DNA of 64,000 nt from Streptomyces sp. NBC_01231 (GCA_035999765.1 CP108521.1:2542001-2606000); one strand, 5' to 3'; numbered from the stretch's first letter, positions 11,409 through 20,126 are shown. Program-made: numbers and translations. The notes: generated by a model from the letters alone, not told the origin.

Positions 11409-12713
11409 ATGCGCCACGTACGCTCCGTAAAGGCCCCCTCCATGCTGCGGCTCGCGACCGCCTCGCTCGCCGGGACGGCCATCGAGTTCTACGACTTCTT
11501 CGTCTACGGGACGGCGGCGGCGCTGATCCTGGGGCCGCTGTTCTTTCCGACGTTCTCGCCGCTGGCGGGGACACTGGCCGCCTTCGGAACGTTCGGCGTG
11601 GGGTTCGTCGCACGGCCGCTGGGTTCGGTGCTGTTCGGGCACATCGGGGACCGGCACGGGCGCCGCCCGGTCCTGGTCGCCTCTCTGCTGCTGACCGGTG
11701 CCTCCACCGTCGCGGTCGGCTGTGTACCGACGTACCACACGATCGGTGTGGCCGCTCCGGTGCTGCTGCTGGTGCTGCGCTTTCTGCAGGGGCTGGGGCT
11801 CGGCGGGGAGTGGGGCGGTGCCGTGCTGCTGACCGCGGAGCACGCGCCCGTCGAGCGGCGCGGCCTCTGGTCGAGCTTCCCGCAAGTCGGCCCCGCGCTG
11901 GGGTTCCTGCTCGCCAACGGTGTGGTGCTGGCACTGTCCGCGACGCTGACGGAGGCACAGTTCGCCCAGTGGGGCTGGCGGGTGCCGTTCTGGGCGGCCG
12001 GGGTGCTTGCCGTGGCAGGGCTGTGGCTGCGGTCGTCCATCACCGAAAGCCCCAGCTTCCTCGGCATCGACGACCACGCGCGCGTGCCGTTCGCCGAGGT
12101 GGTGCGCGACCACTGGCGACTGGTGCTGCTGACCGCCGGGGCGCTCGCGGTCGGGTACGCGATCTTCTACGCCGTGACGACATGGTCCCTCGCCTACGCG
12201 ACCGAACGGCTCGGGGTGAGCCGTACCGTCATGTTGACCTGCATCATGGCCGCGGTGCTGGTGAAGGGCTCGCTCACGCCGGTGGTGGCGCTGCTCGGTG
12301 ACCGTTACGGCCGGCGTCCCCTGTGCCTGGCCGGGTGCGCGGCCGCCGCTGTGTGGATGTTCCCGATGGTCGCGCTCCTGGCGACCGGTGAGCCGTTGCT
12401 GATGTTCCTCGGTTTCCTCGGGGCGTTGCTCGCGTTCATCACGATGTTCGCGGTGATCGCCGCGTATCTGCCGGAGTTGTACGAACCCCGGGTGCGCTGC
12501 ACGGGTGCCGCGGTGGGCTACAACCTCGGCGGGGTCGTGGGAGGCGCGCTCACGCCGATCGTGGCGACCGCGCTCGCCGAACAGGGCGGCCGGGTGCCGT
12601 GGGGCGTGGGTGCGTATCTGACGGGGATCGCGCTGCTGAGCCTGGGGTGCTTCGCTCTGCTGCCGGAGACGCGGCCGGTGCCGGTGGTGGCGGCACGGCC
12701 GGTCATGGATTGA
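11409..12713 (+). CDS. MFS transporter, metabolite:H+ symporter (MHS) family
   Basis: A 434-residue inner-membrane symporter with about 12 transmembrane helices. It opens with the MHS-family signature GTAIEFYDFFVYGTAAALI and has the loop 2-3 motif GHIGDRHGRRPVLV, its repeat GDRYGRRPLCLAG, and LRFLQGLGLGGEWGGAVLL in helix 4. The family takes up dicarboxylates, shikimate, proline or betaine with protons. The annotated ATG 11409 adds 11 residues before a second ATG at 11442 (MLRLATASLAG), and either could be used. Its divergent neighbour aroQ makes shikimate or quinate a reasonable guess for the substrate, but nothing in the sequence proves it. A very strong terminator follows. Confidence 0.85.
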   Translation: MRHVRSVKAPSMLRLATASLAGTAIEFYDFFVYGTAAALILGPLFFPTFSPLAGTLAAFGTFGVGFVARPLGSVLFGHIGDRHGRRPVLVASLLLTGASTVAVGCVPTYHTIGVAAPVLLLVLRFLQGLGLGGEWGGAVLLTAEHAPVERRGLWSSFPQVGPALGFLLANGVVLALSATLTEAQFAQWGWRVPFWAAGVLAVAGLWLRSSITESPSFLGIDDHARVPFAEVVRDHWRLVLLTAGALAVGYAIFYAVTTWSLAYATERLGVSRTVMLTCIMAAVLVKGSLTPVVALLGDRYGRRPLCLAGCAAAAVWMFPMVALLATGEPLLMFLGFLGALLAFITMFAVIAAYLPELYEPRVRCTGAAVGYNLGGVVGGALTPIVATALAEQGGRVPWGVGAYLTGIALLSLGCFALLPETRPVPVVAARPVMD

Positions 12714-12789
12714 TCGTCGGCTCCAAGTACGCGGCGAACAGCACCAGATGCACGCCTCCGTCGCCAGGGCGACCGCCGGGACGGTCAGG

Positions 12790-12842
12790 CCGGCCCCGGG
12801 AGCGGTGGTCGGCATTGCGCCGCACACCGCTCCCGGGGCCGG
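12790..12842. terminator. Strong bidirectional terminator
   Basis: A perfect 18-bp stem (CCGGCCCCGGGAGCGGTG at 12790-12807 and its complement at 12825-12842) with a 17-nt loop, between the convergent MHS transporter and terC. It serves both transcripts and is one of the most stable hairpins in the window. Confidence 0.9.
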
Positions 12843-12863
12843 TTGTTCCTATGTCCGACGCGG

Positions 12864-13865
12864 TCAGGCCTCGATGCTGTCCTTCGGAGCGCCTTCGCTC
12901 TCAGCCTGCGCCGCCTCGGCAGCCGCCTTCTTCTTGGAGGCCCTCAGGCTGGTGATCGTGGTGACGATCAGGACGGAGCAGATCACGCCGAGAGAGACCG
13001 GGATGCTGATCTCCGGGACGTGGACCCCGGACTCGTGCAGCGCGTGCAGGACCAGCTTGACGCCGATGAACCCGAGGATGATCGACAGACCGTAGCTGAG
13101 GTGGACCAGCTTCCTCAGCAGGCCGCCGATGAGGAAGTACAGCTGCCTGAGCCCCATCAGAGCGAACGCGTTGGCGGTGAACACGATGTACGGGTCCTGG
13201 GTCAGGCCGAAGATCGCGGGGATCGAGTCCAGGGCGAAAAGCACGTCCGTGGTACCGATCGCGAGCATCACGACCAGCATCGGGGTCATGACCCGCTTGC
13301 CGTTCTCCTCGATCCACAGCTTGGTGCCGTGGTACCGGTCGGCCACGCCGAAACGCTTCTCCACCGATTTCAGGAGCTTGTTCTCCTCGAACTCCTCGTC
13401 CTCGTCGTCGGCGCGTGCCTCCTGGATGAGCTTCCAGGCGGTCCAGATCAGGAAGGCACCGAAGATGTAGAAGACCCAGGCGAAGCTGGCGAGGATGGCG
13501 GCGCCCGCGGCGATGAAGATCGCCCGCAGGACCAGGGCTATGAGAACACCGACGAGGAGTACCCGCTGCTGGTACTGCGAGGGCACCGCGAACTTCGCCA
13601 TGATCAGAACGAAGACGAAGAGGTTGTCGACGCTCAGCGACTTCTCGGTGATGAAGCCGGCGAAGAACTCGCCGGCGGGCTGGCCACCGCCGAAGATCAG
13701 CAGGCCGAGCCCGAAGAGGCCGGCCAGCGCGATCCAGACGATCGTCCAGATCCCGGCTTCCTTGATGGACACGTCGTGCGGTTTTCGGCCGATGAAGAAG
13801 TCGACCGCGATCAGGGCGGCGAGGCCAATGATCGTGAGGACCCACAGGTTCAGGGAAACATCCAC
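12864..13865 (-). CDS. TerC-family integral membrane protein (metal exporter-like)
   Basis: A 333-residue membrane protein with about nine transmembrane segments (DVSLNLWVLTIIGLAALIAV at the start). Conserved acidic membrane motifs are present: FFIGRK, EKSLSVDNLFVFVLIM and GTTDVLFALDSIPAIFG, the Asp-rich segments thought to coordinate divalent cations. TerC/Alx proteins are linked to Mn2+ export and to metal loading of secreted proteins. A charged loop (ARADDEDEEFEENK) and a Lys/Ala/Glu-rich C-terminal tail face the cytoplasm. GTG 13865 is preceded by GGAGG five bases away. That GGAGG can pair with the 3' strand of an upstream manganese-type aptamer, so translation is probably metal-controlled. 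Confidence 0.92.
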   Translation of the reverse strand: MDVSLNLWVLTIIGLAALIAVDFFIGRKPHDVSIKEAGIWTIVWIALAGLFGLGLLIFGGGQPAGEFFAGFITEKSLSVDNLFVFVLIMAKFAVPSQYQQRVLLVGVLIALVLRAIFIAAGAAILASFAWVFYIFGAFLIWTAWKLIQEARADDEDEEFEENKLLKSVEKRFGVADRYHGTKLWIEENGKRVMTPMLVVMLAIGTTDVLFALDSIPAIFGLTQDPYIVFTANAFALMGLRQLYFLIGGLLRKLVHLSYGLSIILGFIGVKLVLHALHESGVHVPEISIPVSLGVICSVLIVTTITSLRASKKKAAAEAAQAESEGAPKDSIEA

Positions 13866-13915
13866 TTGCGCCTCCGACAGTACGTAACGGCAGGAACCAG
13901 CGTCGTCGCGCTGCC

Positions 13916-14010
13916 GGAGGTCTCTTCCACCCAGGATGGGCCGACGCCCCGGGATCAGGCCTGATCCGTATTGACGGGAACGCCGCAGTCGACAGGGAGT
14001 ACTCCCCTCC
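13916..14010 (-). promoter_or_regulatory. yybP-ykoY-like (Mn2+) riboswitch in the terC leader
   Basis: Minus-strand RNA. The P1 helix pairs GGAGG (14010-14006) with CCTCC (13920-13916). As in the class, GGAGTA directly follows the 5' strand and a purine-rich GGAAGAGA precedes the 3' strand; CGTCAATACG (13976-13967) matches the conserved internal segment I remember for this class. Internal dyads at 13952-13967 and around 13994-14005 supply the arms. TerC genes are classic members of this regulon. The 3' strand CCTCCGGCAG (13920-13911) can instead pair with CTGTCGGAGG (13880-13871), which holds the terC Shine-Dalgarno. Hence metal-bound P1 would free the site and switch translation on. The class call is from memory of the consensus, not a covariance search. 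Confidence 0.8.
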
Positions 14011-14042
14011 GTGAGGAAGACGGTACCCCAATTACCAAGGAA

Positions 14043-14072
14043 AGGTAAAGCGATTGGCAAAAGAAAGGTCAA
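14043..14072 (-). promoter_or_regulatory. Sigma-70-type promoter of terC
   Basis: Minus strand: -35 TTGACC (14072-14067), 18-nt spacer, -10-like TTACCT (14048-14043), in an unusually AT-rich patch. The predicted start near 14036 lies about 25 nt upstream of the riboswitch P1 helix. Confidence 0.55.
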
Positions 14073-14091
14073 AATCCCTGGTCAGATTACT

Positions 14092-16185
14092 TTACGTGCG
14101 CTTGGTACGGGCGGCGGCGACCTGACTGAGCACCTGCTGGAGCACCTGGCTGCCTACGGGCACGAGCGCGGGCTCGTAGGTCCAGACGTGTCCGACCCAG
14201 GGATCGGCGAGGTGGTCGTCGGGCACCGGCGTGAGCCGCAGCAGAGAGCGCCACAGTGGATCGAGCAAGGGACCGTAGGCGGTGGCCTCGTCACGGTCCG
14301 CGACCATCATGAGGTGGACGCCGACGGCTGGGCCCTCGTCCGCTAGGTACCGCAGCTGGTTCACCGCTCGGTCGTCAAAGCCGTGCGGGAAGTCGTTGAC
14401 GATCAGCAGTTGCTCGGCGGGGTCGAGGTCGGGCGGGAGCGAGTCGGCGGCGCCACCGCGCACCGCCATCTGCACCAGGTCGACCCGCTGGGTCAGCCGG
14501 GCCAGGGCATCCGCCACCCCCGCCGCTCCGATCGCGGGCGGCGCCGCGAGGACACCGGCCCGCACCAGCGGGAGGAGCGGCTGCGCGCCGGACCCTGCGG
14601 CGTCGATGACATGCACGGTGAACTCGCCCGCCGGGTGGACCGCGAGCAGCCGGGCCGCGTGTGCCACCGCCGCCTCCATCGCGAGGCGCCGCAGGTCGTG
14701 GGTGTCGGTGAAGGAGCCGTCGAGCGAACCGGCGGGCCCGCTGTCGATCCACAGACCACGTTCCAGCGGCAGCCGCACCAGCATCGGAACACGCAGGTCA
14801 GAGGCCTCGGGCAGATGGAGATCGCCCATACGCAAGGCCATGGGGATCTCCATCGGCACCCGATAGGCGTGCCACACGGGGTTGTCCCAGCGCGCGAAGG
14901 CAGACGGCAGCGCCGGCTCGACGACCTCGGCCTCCGCGGTGAGTTGGGCGAGGTCCCGGTCCAGGGCGGCTCTGGCCTGGTCGACGAGCTGGGCGTGCTT
15001 GGCGCGGGCCGCCTCCCGTGCGGCGTCGCCCTGTCCGCCGATCCGACTGCGCGGGTCGGACAGGACCTGGTCGAGTTCCTTCTCCATCCGCGAGTCTGCG
15101 AAATCGACGGCGCTGCGGTACGCGGCCGTGGTGCGGGCCAGGTCCTCGAACATGCCCCACACCTGGTTGTAGAGCCGCTCGTCCATCGACCAGCCCGTCG
15201 CGTCGCCCGCGACAGGCGCCGCGGGCTGCCCGGGCGGGGCGGGAGGCGCGCTGGGCGGGGGTGGAGGCGGCGCCGCATTCTGCCGACGCGGGTGGCTGTA
15301 GTCGATCGGGCCGCCCGAGGTGGGACCGGTGGGCTCGGTGACCGCGGGCGGATCGGCGTAGGGGGAGGCGGAGGGGTTCGGTGCTCCGGCCGCGGGTGAG
15401 GTGGGCGGCGGCGGTGCGTCGGCCGATGTGCCCTGCGGGGCGTAGGGCGAGGCGAGATGCTGCGGTATGCCGGGGGCAGGACTCCCGTAAGGAGGCATCG
15501 GCTGTGGTGATTCGGGGCCGGGGGCGATCTCGGGCGCCTGTCCGGCCTGGTCGGCGACGGGCGCAGGCGCGGCCCCCTGACGGGAGCGGTCGGCGTCCGT
15601 CGGGCGCGGCGGGGCCTGGACTGACCGGGCCAGCCCCTGGGTGACCGCTGCGTCGATACCGCTGGCGAGTTGGTGGGCCTGGGGCAGGCCTTGGTCGGTG
15701 AGCAGCTCGGCGAGGCCGCCCGCGTACCCCTGACCGACGGCCCGCACCTTCCAGGCGCCTTGCCTGCGGTAGAGCTCCACGGCGACCACGGCCGACTCGG
15801 CGTCCAGCCCCGTGATCGTGTAGCTGGCGATCTCGGTGCCGTCGAGGGCGGTGACCGCGACGAACGGGGCGGCGACCGCACCGAAGCGGACGGGACCCCC
15901 GGTGCCCGGCGTGGGCAGGGCCAGCAGCACGCTGACCCGGTGCCCGGCCTCGGGCACGGCGCCGAGATCGACGGCGAGACGGTGATCGGCCGCCGCCTGC
16001 TGGGAGACCTCCAGCCCCGGCAGGATGGGAGCGCCCGGATGGGCGACCCACTCGACGCCGTGCACCTTGCCGTGCTCGTCGCCGATGGTGGCTCCCGCCA
16101 CGACCGGCGTGCCGGCCGAGACCCGGATTTCCAGACGGGCCTGGGAGAGCGGGTGGTTCTGTCCCCGCGCCAGCTCGGCCGTCAT
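14092..16185 (-). CDS. TerD-domain fusion with a P-loop-less FtsK-like C-terminus
   Basis: A 697-residue cytoplasmic protein in three parts. Residues 1-190 are a TerD-like beta-sandwich (PILPGLEVSQQ, AVAAPFVAVTALDGTEIASYTI, YRRQGAWKVRAVGQGYAGGL). Residues 195-345 are a Pro/Ala/Gly-rich linker with a run of prolines. Residues 350-697 start with a charged helical stretch and continue as a domain resembling FtsK/SpoIIIE ATPases: MLVRLPLERGLWIDS, EFTVHVIDAAGSG and a Walker B-like QLLIVNDFP. The expected Walker A GxxxxGK[ST] is missing (SGPAGSLDG occupies the region), so ATP hydrolysis is unlikely. ATG 16185 is the natural start. It follows a TerD gene by 50 bp on the same strand and probably works with it in a Ter-type stress response. 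Confidence 0.75.
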   Translation of the reverse strand: MTAELARGQNHPLSQARLEIRVSAGTPVVAGATIGDEHGKVHGVEWVAHPGAPILPGLEVSQQAAADHRLAVDLGAVPEAGHRVSVLLALPTPGTGGPVRFGAVAAPFVAVTALDGTEIASYTITGLDAESAVVAVELYRRQGAWKVRAVGQGYAGGLAELLTDQGLPQAHQLASGIDAAVTQGLARSVQAPPRPTDADRSRQGAAPAPVADQAGQAPEIAPGPESPQPMPPYGSPAPGIPQHLASPYAPQGTSADAPPPPTSPAAGAPNPSASPYADPPAVTEPTGPTSGGPIDYSHPRRQNAAPPPPPPSAPPAPPGQPAAPVAGDATGWSMDERLYNQVWGMFEDLARTTAAYRSAVDFADSRMEKELDQVLSDPRSRIGGQGDAAREAARAKHAQLVDQARAALDRDLAQLTAEAEVVEPALPSAFARWDNPVWHAYRVPMEIPMALRMGDLHLPEASDLRVPMLVRLPLERGLWIDSGPAGSLDGSFTDTHDLRRLAMEAAVAHAARLLAVHPAGEFTVHVIDAAGSGAQPLLPLVRAGVLAAPPAIGAAGVADALARLTQRVDLVQMAVRGGAADSLPPDLDPAEQLLIVNDFPHGFDDRAVNQLRYLADEGPAVGVHLMMVADRDEATAYGPLLDPLWRSLLRLTPVPDDHLADPWVGHVWTYEPALVPVGSQVLQQVLSQVAAARTKRT

Positions 16186-16235
16186 CGCCTTCTCCCCCTG
16201 TGTGTCGCTGTGTGGTGTCGCCGCCGCTCGCGGGC

Positions 16236-16847
16236 CTACAGGTGAGGCAGGATCGCCGGCATCAGGTCCTGGAACGTACGGCCGTTGGCCGGGGTTCCGA
16301 GGGCCGTCATCGTCCAGCCGGGGCCCGTGCGGTGCACCTTGGCCATGATCTGGGCCGTGTAGGCGCCACCACCCGCGAGCGTGTAGCGGGCGAGCTCCTG
16401 GCCGTTGGTCTCGTCGACCAGACGGCAGAACGCGTTCTGCACTTCCTGGAAGGTCTGCCCCGTGAACGAGTTCACGGTGAAGACGATCTGGTCGATATGG
16501 ACCGGCACCCGCGACAGGTCGACAAGGATCGCCTCGTCGTCGCCCCCCTGGCCGACACCGCCGACGAGGTTGTCACCGGTGTGGCGCACCGAGCCGTCGT
16601 CACTCACCAGATGACGGAAGAAGACGACGTCGAGCGGCTGTTTGTCCGCGAACAGCACCGCGGACGCGTCGAGGTCGATTTCTCGGGTGCGGGAGCCGAA
16701 GAGGCCGCGCCGGGGCGCTGCCTGCCAGCCGAGGCCCATGCGCACGGCTGTGAGGCTGCCCCCGTCGTCCTTCTGCAGGCTGATGGCCTGACCCTTGGTC
16801 AGATTCACGCCGCCGCCGGGCGCGCCGCCCTTGGATACGTCCACCAC
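16236..16847 (-). CDS. TerD-family stress protein
   Basis: About 203 residues, essentially one TerD domain (Ca2+-binding beta-sandwich of chemical-stress and tellurite-resistance systems). Diagnostic segments are GVNLTKGQAISLQKDDGG, VRMGLGWQA, DLDASAVLF, HTGDNLVGG, DDEAILVDLSRVPVHIDQIVF and a LARYTLAGGGAYTAQIMA close. The open frame reaches 16919, but that would read through a likely promoter at 16903-16925. AGGGG lies 8-11 nt before tandem GTG codons at 16847 and 16844, so I place the start there. It is the first gene of a two-gene TerD unit. The promoter matches the LexA-independent DNA-damage motif, suggesting induction with uvrA, uvrB and ogt. Confidence 0.85.
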   Translation of the reverse strand: MVDVSKGGAPGGGVNLTKGQAISLQKDDGGSLTAVRMGLGWQAAPRRGLFGSRTREIDLDASAVLFADKQPLDVVFFRHLVSDDGSVRHTGDNLVGGVGQGGDDEAILVDLSRVPVHIDQIVFTVNSFTGQTFQEVQNAFCRLVDETNGQELARYTLAGGGAYTAQIMAKVHRTGPGWTMTALGTPANGRTFQDLMPAILPHL

Positions 16848-16902
16848 GCGCTGGTCCCCTCTCGTGATTCCCCTGTTGCCGCGGGATCCGCGGATGTCCA
16901 GA

Positions 16903-16925
16903 ACCTTACGCAGGGCCACTGACAG
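16903..16925 (-). promoter_or_regulatory. RecA-NDp-like promoter of the terD unit
   Basis: Minus strand: CTGTCAGTG, 8 nt, TAAGGT. It differs from tTGTCRgtg-N8-TAnnnT only at the first, weakly conserved base. It lies about 55 bp upstream of the chosen GTG start of the TerD gene. Confidence 0.7.
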
Positions 16926-17012
16926 TCACGTACCCTCGTCCGCGCTTTGTGTCGGTGTTGCAACACAGCGCGTACGCGCCGCAGGCCCGAGGGCCTCACG
17001 GGAGCCGGTCCG

Positions 17013-19145
17013 TCAGGCCAGCCCGGCCTCCCGCATCTGGCGCAGCTCCTTCTTCATCTCGGAGACCTCGTCGCGCAGTCGGGCCGCGATCTCGAACTGG
17101 AGGTCGGCGGCCGCGGCACGCATGCGCTGCGTCATCTCCTCGATCTGTTCGGCGAGTTCGGCCGCCGGACGGTCGGTCGGGACCGTCTCCTTGCCCTTGG
17201 CGGCCTTGGTGCCCTTGGCTGCCTTGCCGCCGAGTGCCGGCACAGGTGCCTTGGTGCCCTTGTCGTCCTTCGCCTTGCGGTAACCGGAGCCGAGCAGCTG
17301 CTCCGTGTCGATGTCCTCGCGTGCGATCTGGGCCACGATGTCGTTGATCTTCTTACGGAGCGGCTGGGGGTCGATGCCCCGCTCCGTGTTGTACGCGACC
17401 TGCTTCTCCCGGCGGCGGTTGGTTTCCTCGATGGCCTTCTCCATCGCCGGGGTGATCTTGTCGGCGTACATGTGGACCTGACCGGAGACGTTGCGCGCCG
17501 CGCGGCCGATGGTCTGGATGAGGGACGTTCCGGAGCGCAGGAAGCCCTCCTTGTCGGCGTCGAGGATCGCCACCAGGGACACCTCGGGCAGGTCGAGGCC
17601 CTCGCGCAGGAGGTTGATCCCGACCAGGACGTCGAACTCGCCGGAGCGCAGCTCGCGAAGCAGTTCGACACGGCGCAGGGTGTCGACGTCGCTGTGGAGA
17701 TAGCGGACCTGGATGCCGAGTTCCAGGAAGTACTCGGTGAGGTCCTCGGCCATCTTCTTGGTGAGCGTGGTGACCAGGACGCGCTCGTCCTTCTCGACGC
17801 GCTCCCGGATCTCGTGCACCAGATCGTCGATCTGACCCTCGGTCGGCTTGACGACGACCTCCGGGTCGATCAGACCGGTGGGGCGGATGATCTGTTCGAC
17901 GGCGCCGTCCGCGCGCGACAGCTCGTACTTGCCCGGGGTCGCCGACAGGTAGACGGTCTGCCCGATGCGCTCCTGGAACTCCTCCCACTTCAGGGGGCGG
18001 TTGTCCAGGGCGGAGGGCAGCCGGAAGCCGTGGTCGACGAGGGTGCGCTTACGGGAGGCGTCGCCCTCGTACATGGCACCGATCTGCGGGACGGTGACAT
18101 GGGACTCGTCGATGACGAGCAGGAAGTCGTCCGGGAAGTAGTCGAGCAGGGTGTTCGGCGGGGAGCCGGGCGAGCGGCCGTCGAAGTGCATCGAGTAGTT
18201 CTCGACACCGGAGCAGGAGCCGATCTGGCGGAGCATCTCCAGGTCGTAGGTGGTACGCATGCGCAGTCGCTGGGCCTCCAGGAGCTTGCCCTGCTTCTCC
18301 AGGTCGGCCAGGCGCTCGCCCAACTCCTTCTCGATGTCGTTGGCGGCCCGCTCCAGGCGCTCGGGGCCCGCTACGTAGTGGGTGGCCGGGAAGATGTACA
18401 GCTGCTGGTCGTCGCTGATGATCTCGCCGGTGAGCGGGTGCAGCGTGGACAGGGCCTCAATCTCGTCGCCGAACATCTCGATGCGGACGGCGAGCTCCTC
18501 GTAGACCGGGAAGATCTCGATGGTGTCGCCGCGCACCCGGAAAGTTCCACGGCTGAACGCCAGGTCGTTGCGTGTGTACTGGATGTCCACGAAGCGGCGC
18601 AGCAACTGGTCCCGGTCAAGCTCGTCGCCGACCCGGAGCGGGACCATCCGGTCCACGTACTCCTGCGGAGTACCGAGGCCGTAGATGCAGGAGACGGAGG
18701 CGACCACGACGACGTCACGGCGGGTGAGCAGCGAGTTGGTCGCCGAGTGGCGCAGCCGCTCGACCTCCTCGTTGATCGAGGAGTCCTTCTCGATGTAGGT
18801 GTCCGACTGCGGGACGTACGCCTCGGGCTGGTAGTAGTCGTAGTACGAGACGAAGTACTCGACGGCGTTGTTCGGCAGCAGCTCTCGGAACTCGTTCGCC
18901 AACTGGGCGGCCAGTGTCTTGTTCGGGGCCATGACCAGGGTGGGGCGCTGGAGCTTCTCGATCATCCACGCCGTGGTGGCGGACTTGCCGGTGCCGGTGG
19001 CGCCGAGCAGTACGACGTCCTTCTCACCGCCCTCGACGCGCCGGGCCAGGTCGGCGATGGCCGTCGGCTGGTCGCCGCTGGGCTGGTAGGGGCTGACGAC
19101 CTCGAAAGGCGCCACCGTGCGTTCGATGTGGGAAACGGGCCGCAT
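17013..19145 (-). CDS. uvrB: UvrABC excinuclease subunit B
   Basis: The 710-residue damage-verification helicase of nucleotide excision repair; it receives DNA from UvrA and recruits UvrC. Visible elements: Walker A GATGTGKS (about residue 47), the damage-probing beta-hairpin [20 protein letters not shown], Walker [11 protein letters not shown], helicase motif [14 protein letters not shown], and a C-terminal UVR motif ([20 protein letters not shown]) for UvrC contact. A 30-residue Lys/Gly/Ala insert precedes the UVR motif. The ATG at 19145 is correct: an upstream in-frame codon at 19175 lies inside the promoter, whose -10 (TACGGT) ends 7 nt before 19145. There is no Shine-Dalgarno, so the mRNA is predicted to be leaderless and damage-induced. 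Confidence 0.98.
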   Translation of the reverse strand: MRPVSHIERTVAPFEVVSPYQPSGDQPTAIADLARRVEGGEKDVVLLGATGTGKSATTAWMIEKLQRPTLVMAPNKTLAAQLANEFRELLPNNAVEYFVSYYDYYQPEAYVPQSDTYIEKDSSINEEVERLRHSATNSLLTRRDVVVVASVSCIYGLGTPQEYVDRMVPLRVGDELDRDQLLRRFVDIQYTRNDLAFSRGTFRVRGDTIEIFPVYEELAVRIEMFGDEIEALSTLHPLTGEIISDDQQLYIFPATHYVAGPERLERAANDIEKELGERLADLEKQGKLLEAQRLRMRTTYDLEMLRQIGSCSGVENYSMHFDGRSPGSPPNTLLDYFPDDFLLVIDESHVTVPQIGAMYEGDASRKRTLVDHGFRLPSALDNRPLKWEEFQERIGQTVYLSATPGKYELSRADGAVEQIIRPTGLIDPEVVVKPTEGQIDDLVHEIRERVEKDERVLVTTLTKKMAEDLTEYFLELGIQVRYLHSDVDTLRRVELLRELRSGEFDVLVGINLLREGLDLPEVSLVAILDADKEGFLRSGTSLIQTIGRAARNVSGQVHMYADKITPAMEKAIEETNRRREKQVAYNTERGIDPQPLRKKINDIVAQIAREDIDTEQLLGSGYRKAKDDKGTKAPVPALGGKAAKGTKAAKGKETVPTDRPAAELAEQIEEMTQRMRAAAADLQFEIAARLRDEVSEMKKELRQMREAGLA

Positions 19146-19152
19146 GTCATCA

Positions 19153-19175
19153 ACCGTACGACCCCCCACTGACAA
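19153..19175 (-). promoter_or_regulatory. RecA-NDp (PafBC-type) damage promoter of uvrB
   Basis: Minus strand: TTGTCAGTG, 8 nt, TACGGT; an exact match to tTGTCRgtg-N8-TAnnnT. The -10 ends 7 nt before the ATG, the spacing expected for a leaderless transcript. Confidence 0.88.
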
Positions 19176-19206
19176 CGCGGCCCGATCAGCGGTTTTGCGA
19201 GGGCAC

Positions 19207-19228
19207 GGGGACGGGGACGGGGACGGGG
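19207..19228 (+). repeat. G-quadruplex-forming tract
   Basis: Four runs of GGGG separated by the dinucleotide AC, an ideal intramolecular G4 sequence. It lies on the template strand upstream of the uvrB promoter and about 29 bp beyond the stop of the MHYT gene. More G runs follow to 19250. Confidence 0.7.
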
Positions 19229-19256
19229 TGCCGGGGCTGGTGACGGGGGTGGCGCG

Positions 19257-20126
19257 TCAGCGGTTCTGGGGGGTGCGGGAGGTGTAGTGGTCCGCCTGGC
19301 GGCCGGCGCGGAGGGTGGAGTGGCGGGTGGCTGCGTGCGAGACGAGTTCGCTCGCGGGTATGCCCGGCTTGTTCTCCGCGGGTGTCCAGACGGGCTTCCC
19401 CATGACCATCAACGGGTCGAACAGCACCACGACGCCGGCGAGCAGGAGGAAGGCGAGGGGGCCGATCATCATGGGCGCGAGCAGTGAGGCGGGCGAGTCG
19501 CCCGAGGTGGGGGCCGCTGTGCCGTGGAGATGGACGCTGAGGGAGGCCATGCCCGTGTAGTGCATACCGGTGACCGCGAGCCCCATGATCAGGCTCGCGC
19601 CGACGCTCCACAGGAAGCCTCTGACCTGACCGGCCGACCACAGTGCGGCGGTGGCGGCGACGACGGCTATCACGACGGACACGGCGACGGTGAGCGTGTC
19701 GTACTCCAGCTTGCCGTTGAAGCGCATACCGGCCATGCCGAGGTAGTGCATGGTGGCGATGCCCAGTCCGGTGACGGCGCCTCCGGTCATCAGGGCCGTC
19801 CCCCTGGCTCCTCGGTAACCGACGATGAAGATCCCGACACCCACCATGACGATGGCGACGCCCAGGCTCGCGTAGGTGGTGACCCTGTCGTAGTGGATCG
19901 GGGCCTGCTCGATCTTGAAGCCCATCATCGCGATGAAGTGCATGGTCCAGATACCGGAGCCGATCGCGGCCGAGCCGAGGGCCAGCCAGCCGAGGCGCCA
20001 GGAGTTGCCGACGAGCATGGACCGGGTGGTGCAGCGCAGCCCCAGGGCGCCGCCCAGGCAGGCCATGAGGTAGGCCACCAGCGGTGTGACGAGTCCGTAG
20101 CTGAATCCGTCGACCGTGCCTTGCAT
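19257..20126 (-). CDS. MHYT-domain integral membrane sensor
   Basis: A 289-residue membrane protein with seven predicted transmembrane helices. Three MHYT-type motifs lie near the outer membrane face: WTMHFIAMMGF, TMHYLGMAGM and TGMHYTGMASL. Such His/Met clusters are proposed to bind copper and sense O2, CO or NO. Most proteins of this type carry a signalling output domain; this one has only a 60-residue cytoplasmic tail (ENKPGIPASELVSHAATRHS), so it may act through a partner or as a stand-alone sensor. The start at 20126 (MQGTVDGFSYGL) is supported by length and the AAGGGTAG upstream. It shares the order uvrB-MHYT-glpQ-ogt with other Streptomyces. Confidence 0.9.
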   Translation of the reverse strand: MQGTVDGFSYGLVTPLVAYLMACLGGALGLRCTTRSMLVGNSWRLGWLALGSAAIGSGIWTMHFIAMMGFKIEQAPIHYDRVTTYASLGVAIVMVGVGIFIVGYRGARGTALMTGGAVTGLGIATMHYLGMAGMRFNGKLEYDTLTVAVSVVIAVVAATAALWSAGQVRGFLWSVGASLIMGLAVTGMHYTGMASLSVHLHGTAAPTSGDSPASLLAPMMIGPLAFLLLAGVVVLFDPLMVMGKPVWTPAENKPGIPASELVSHAATRHSTLRAGRQADHYTSRTPQNR

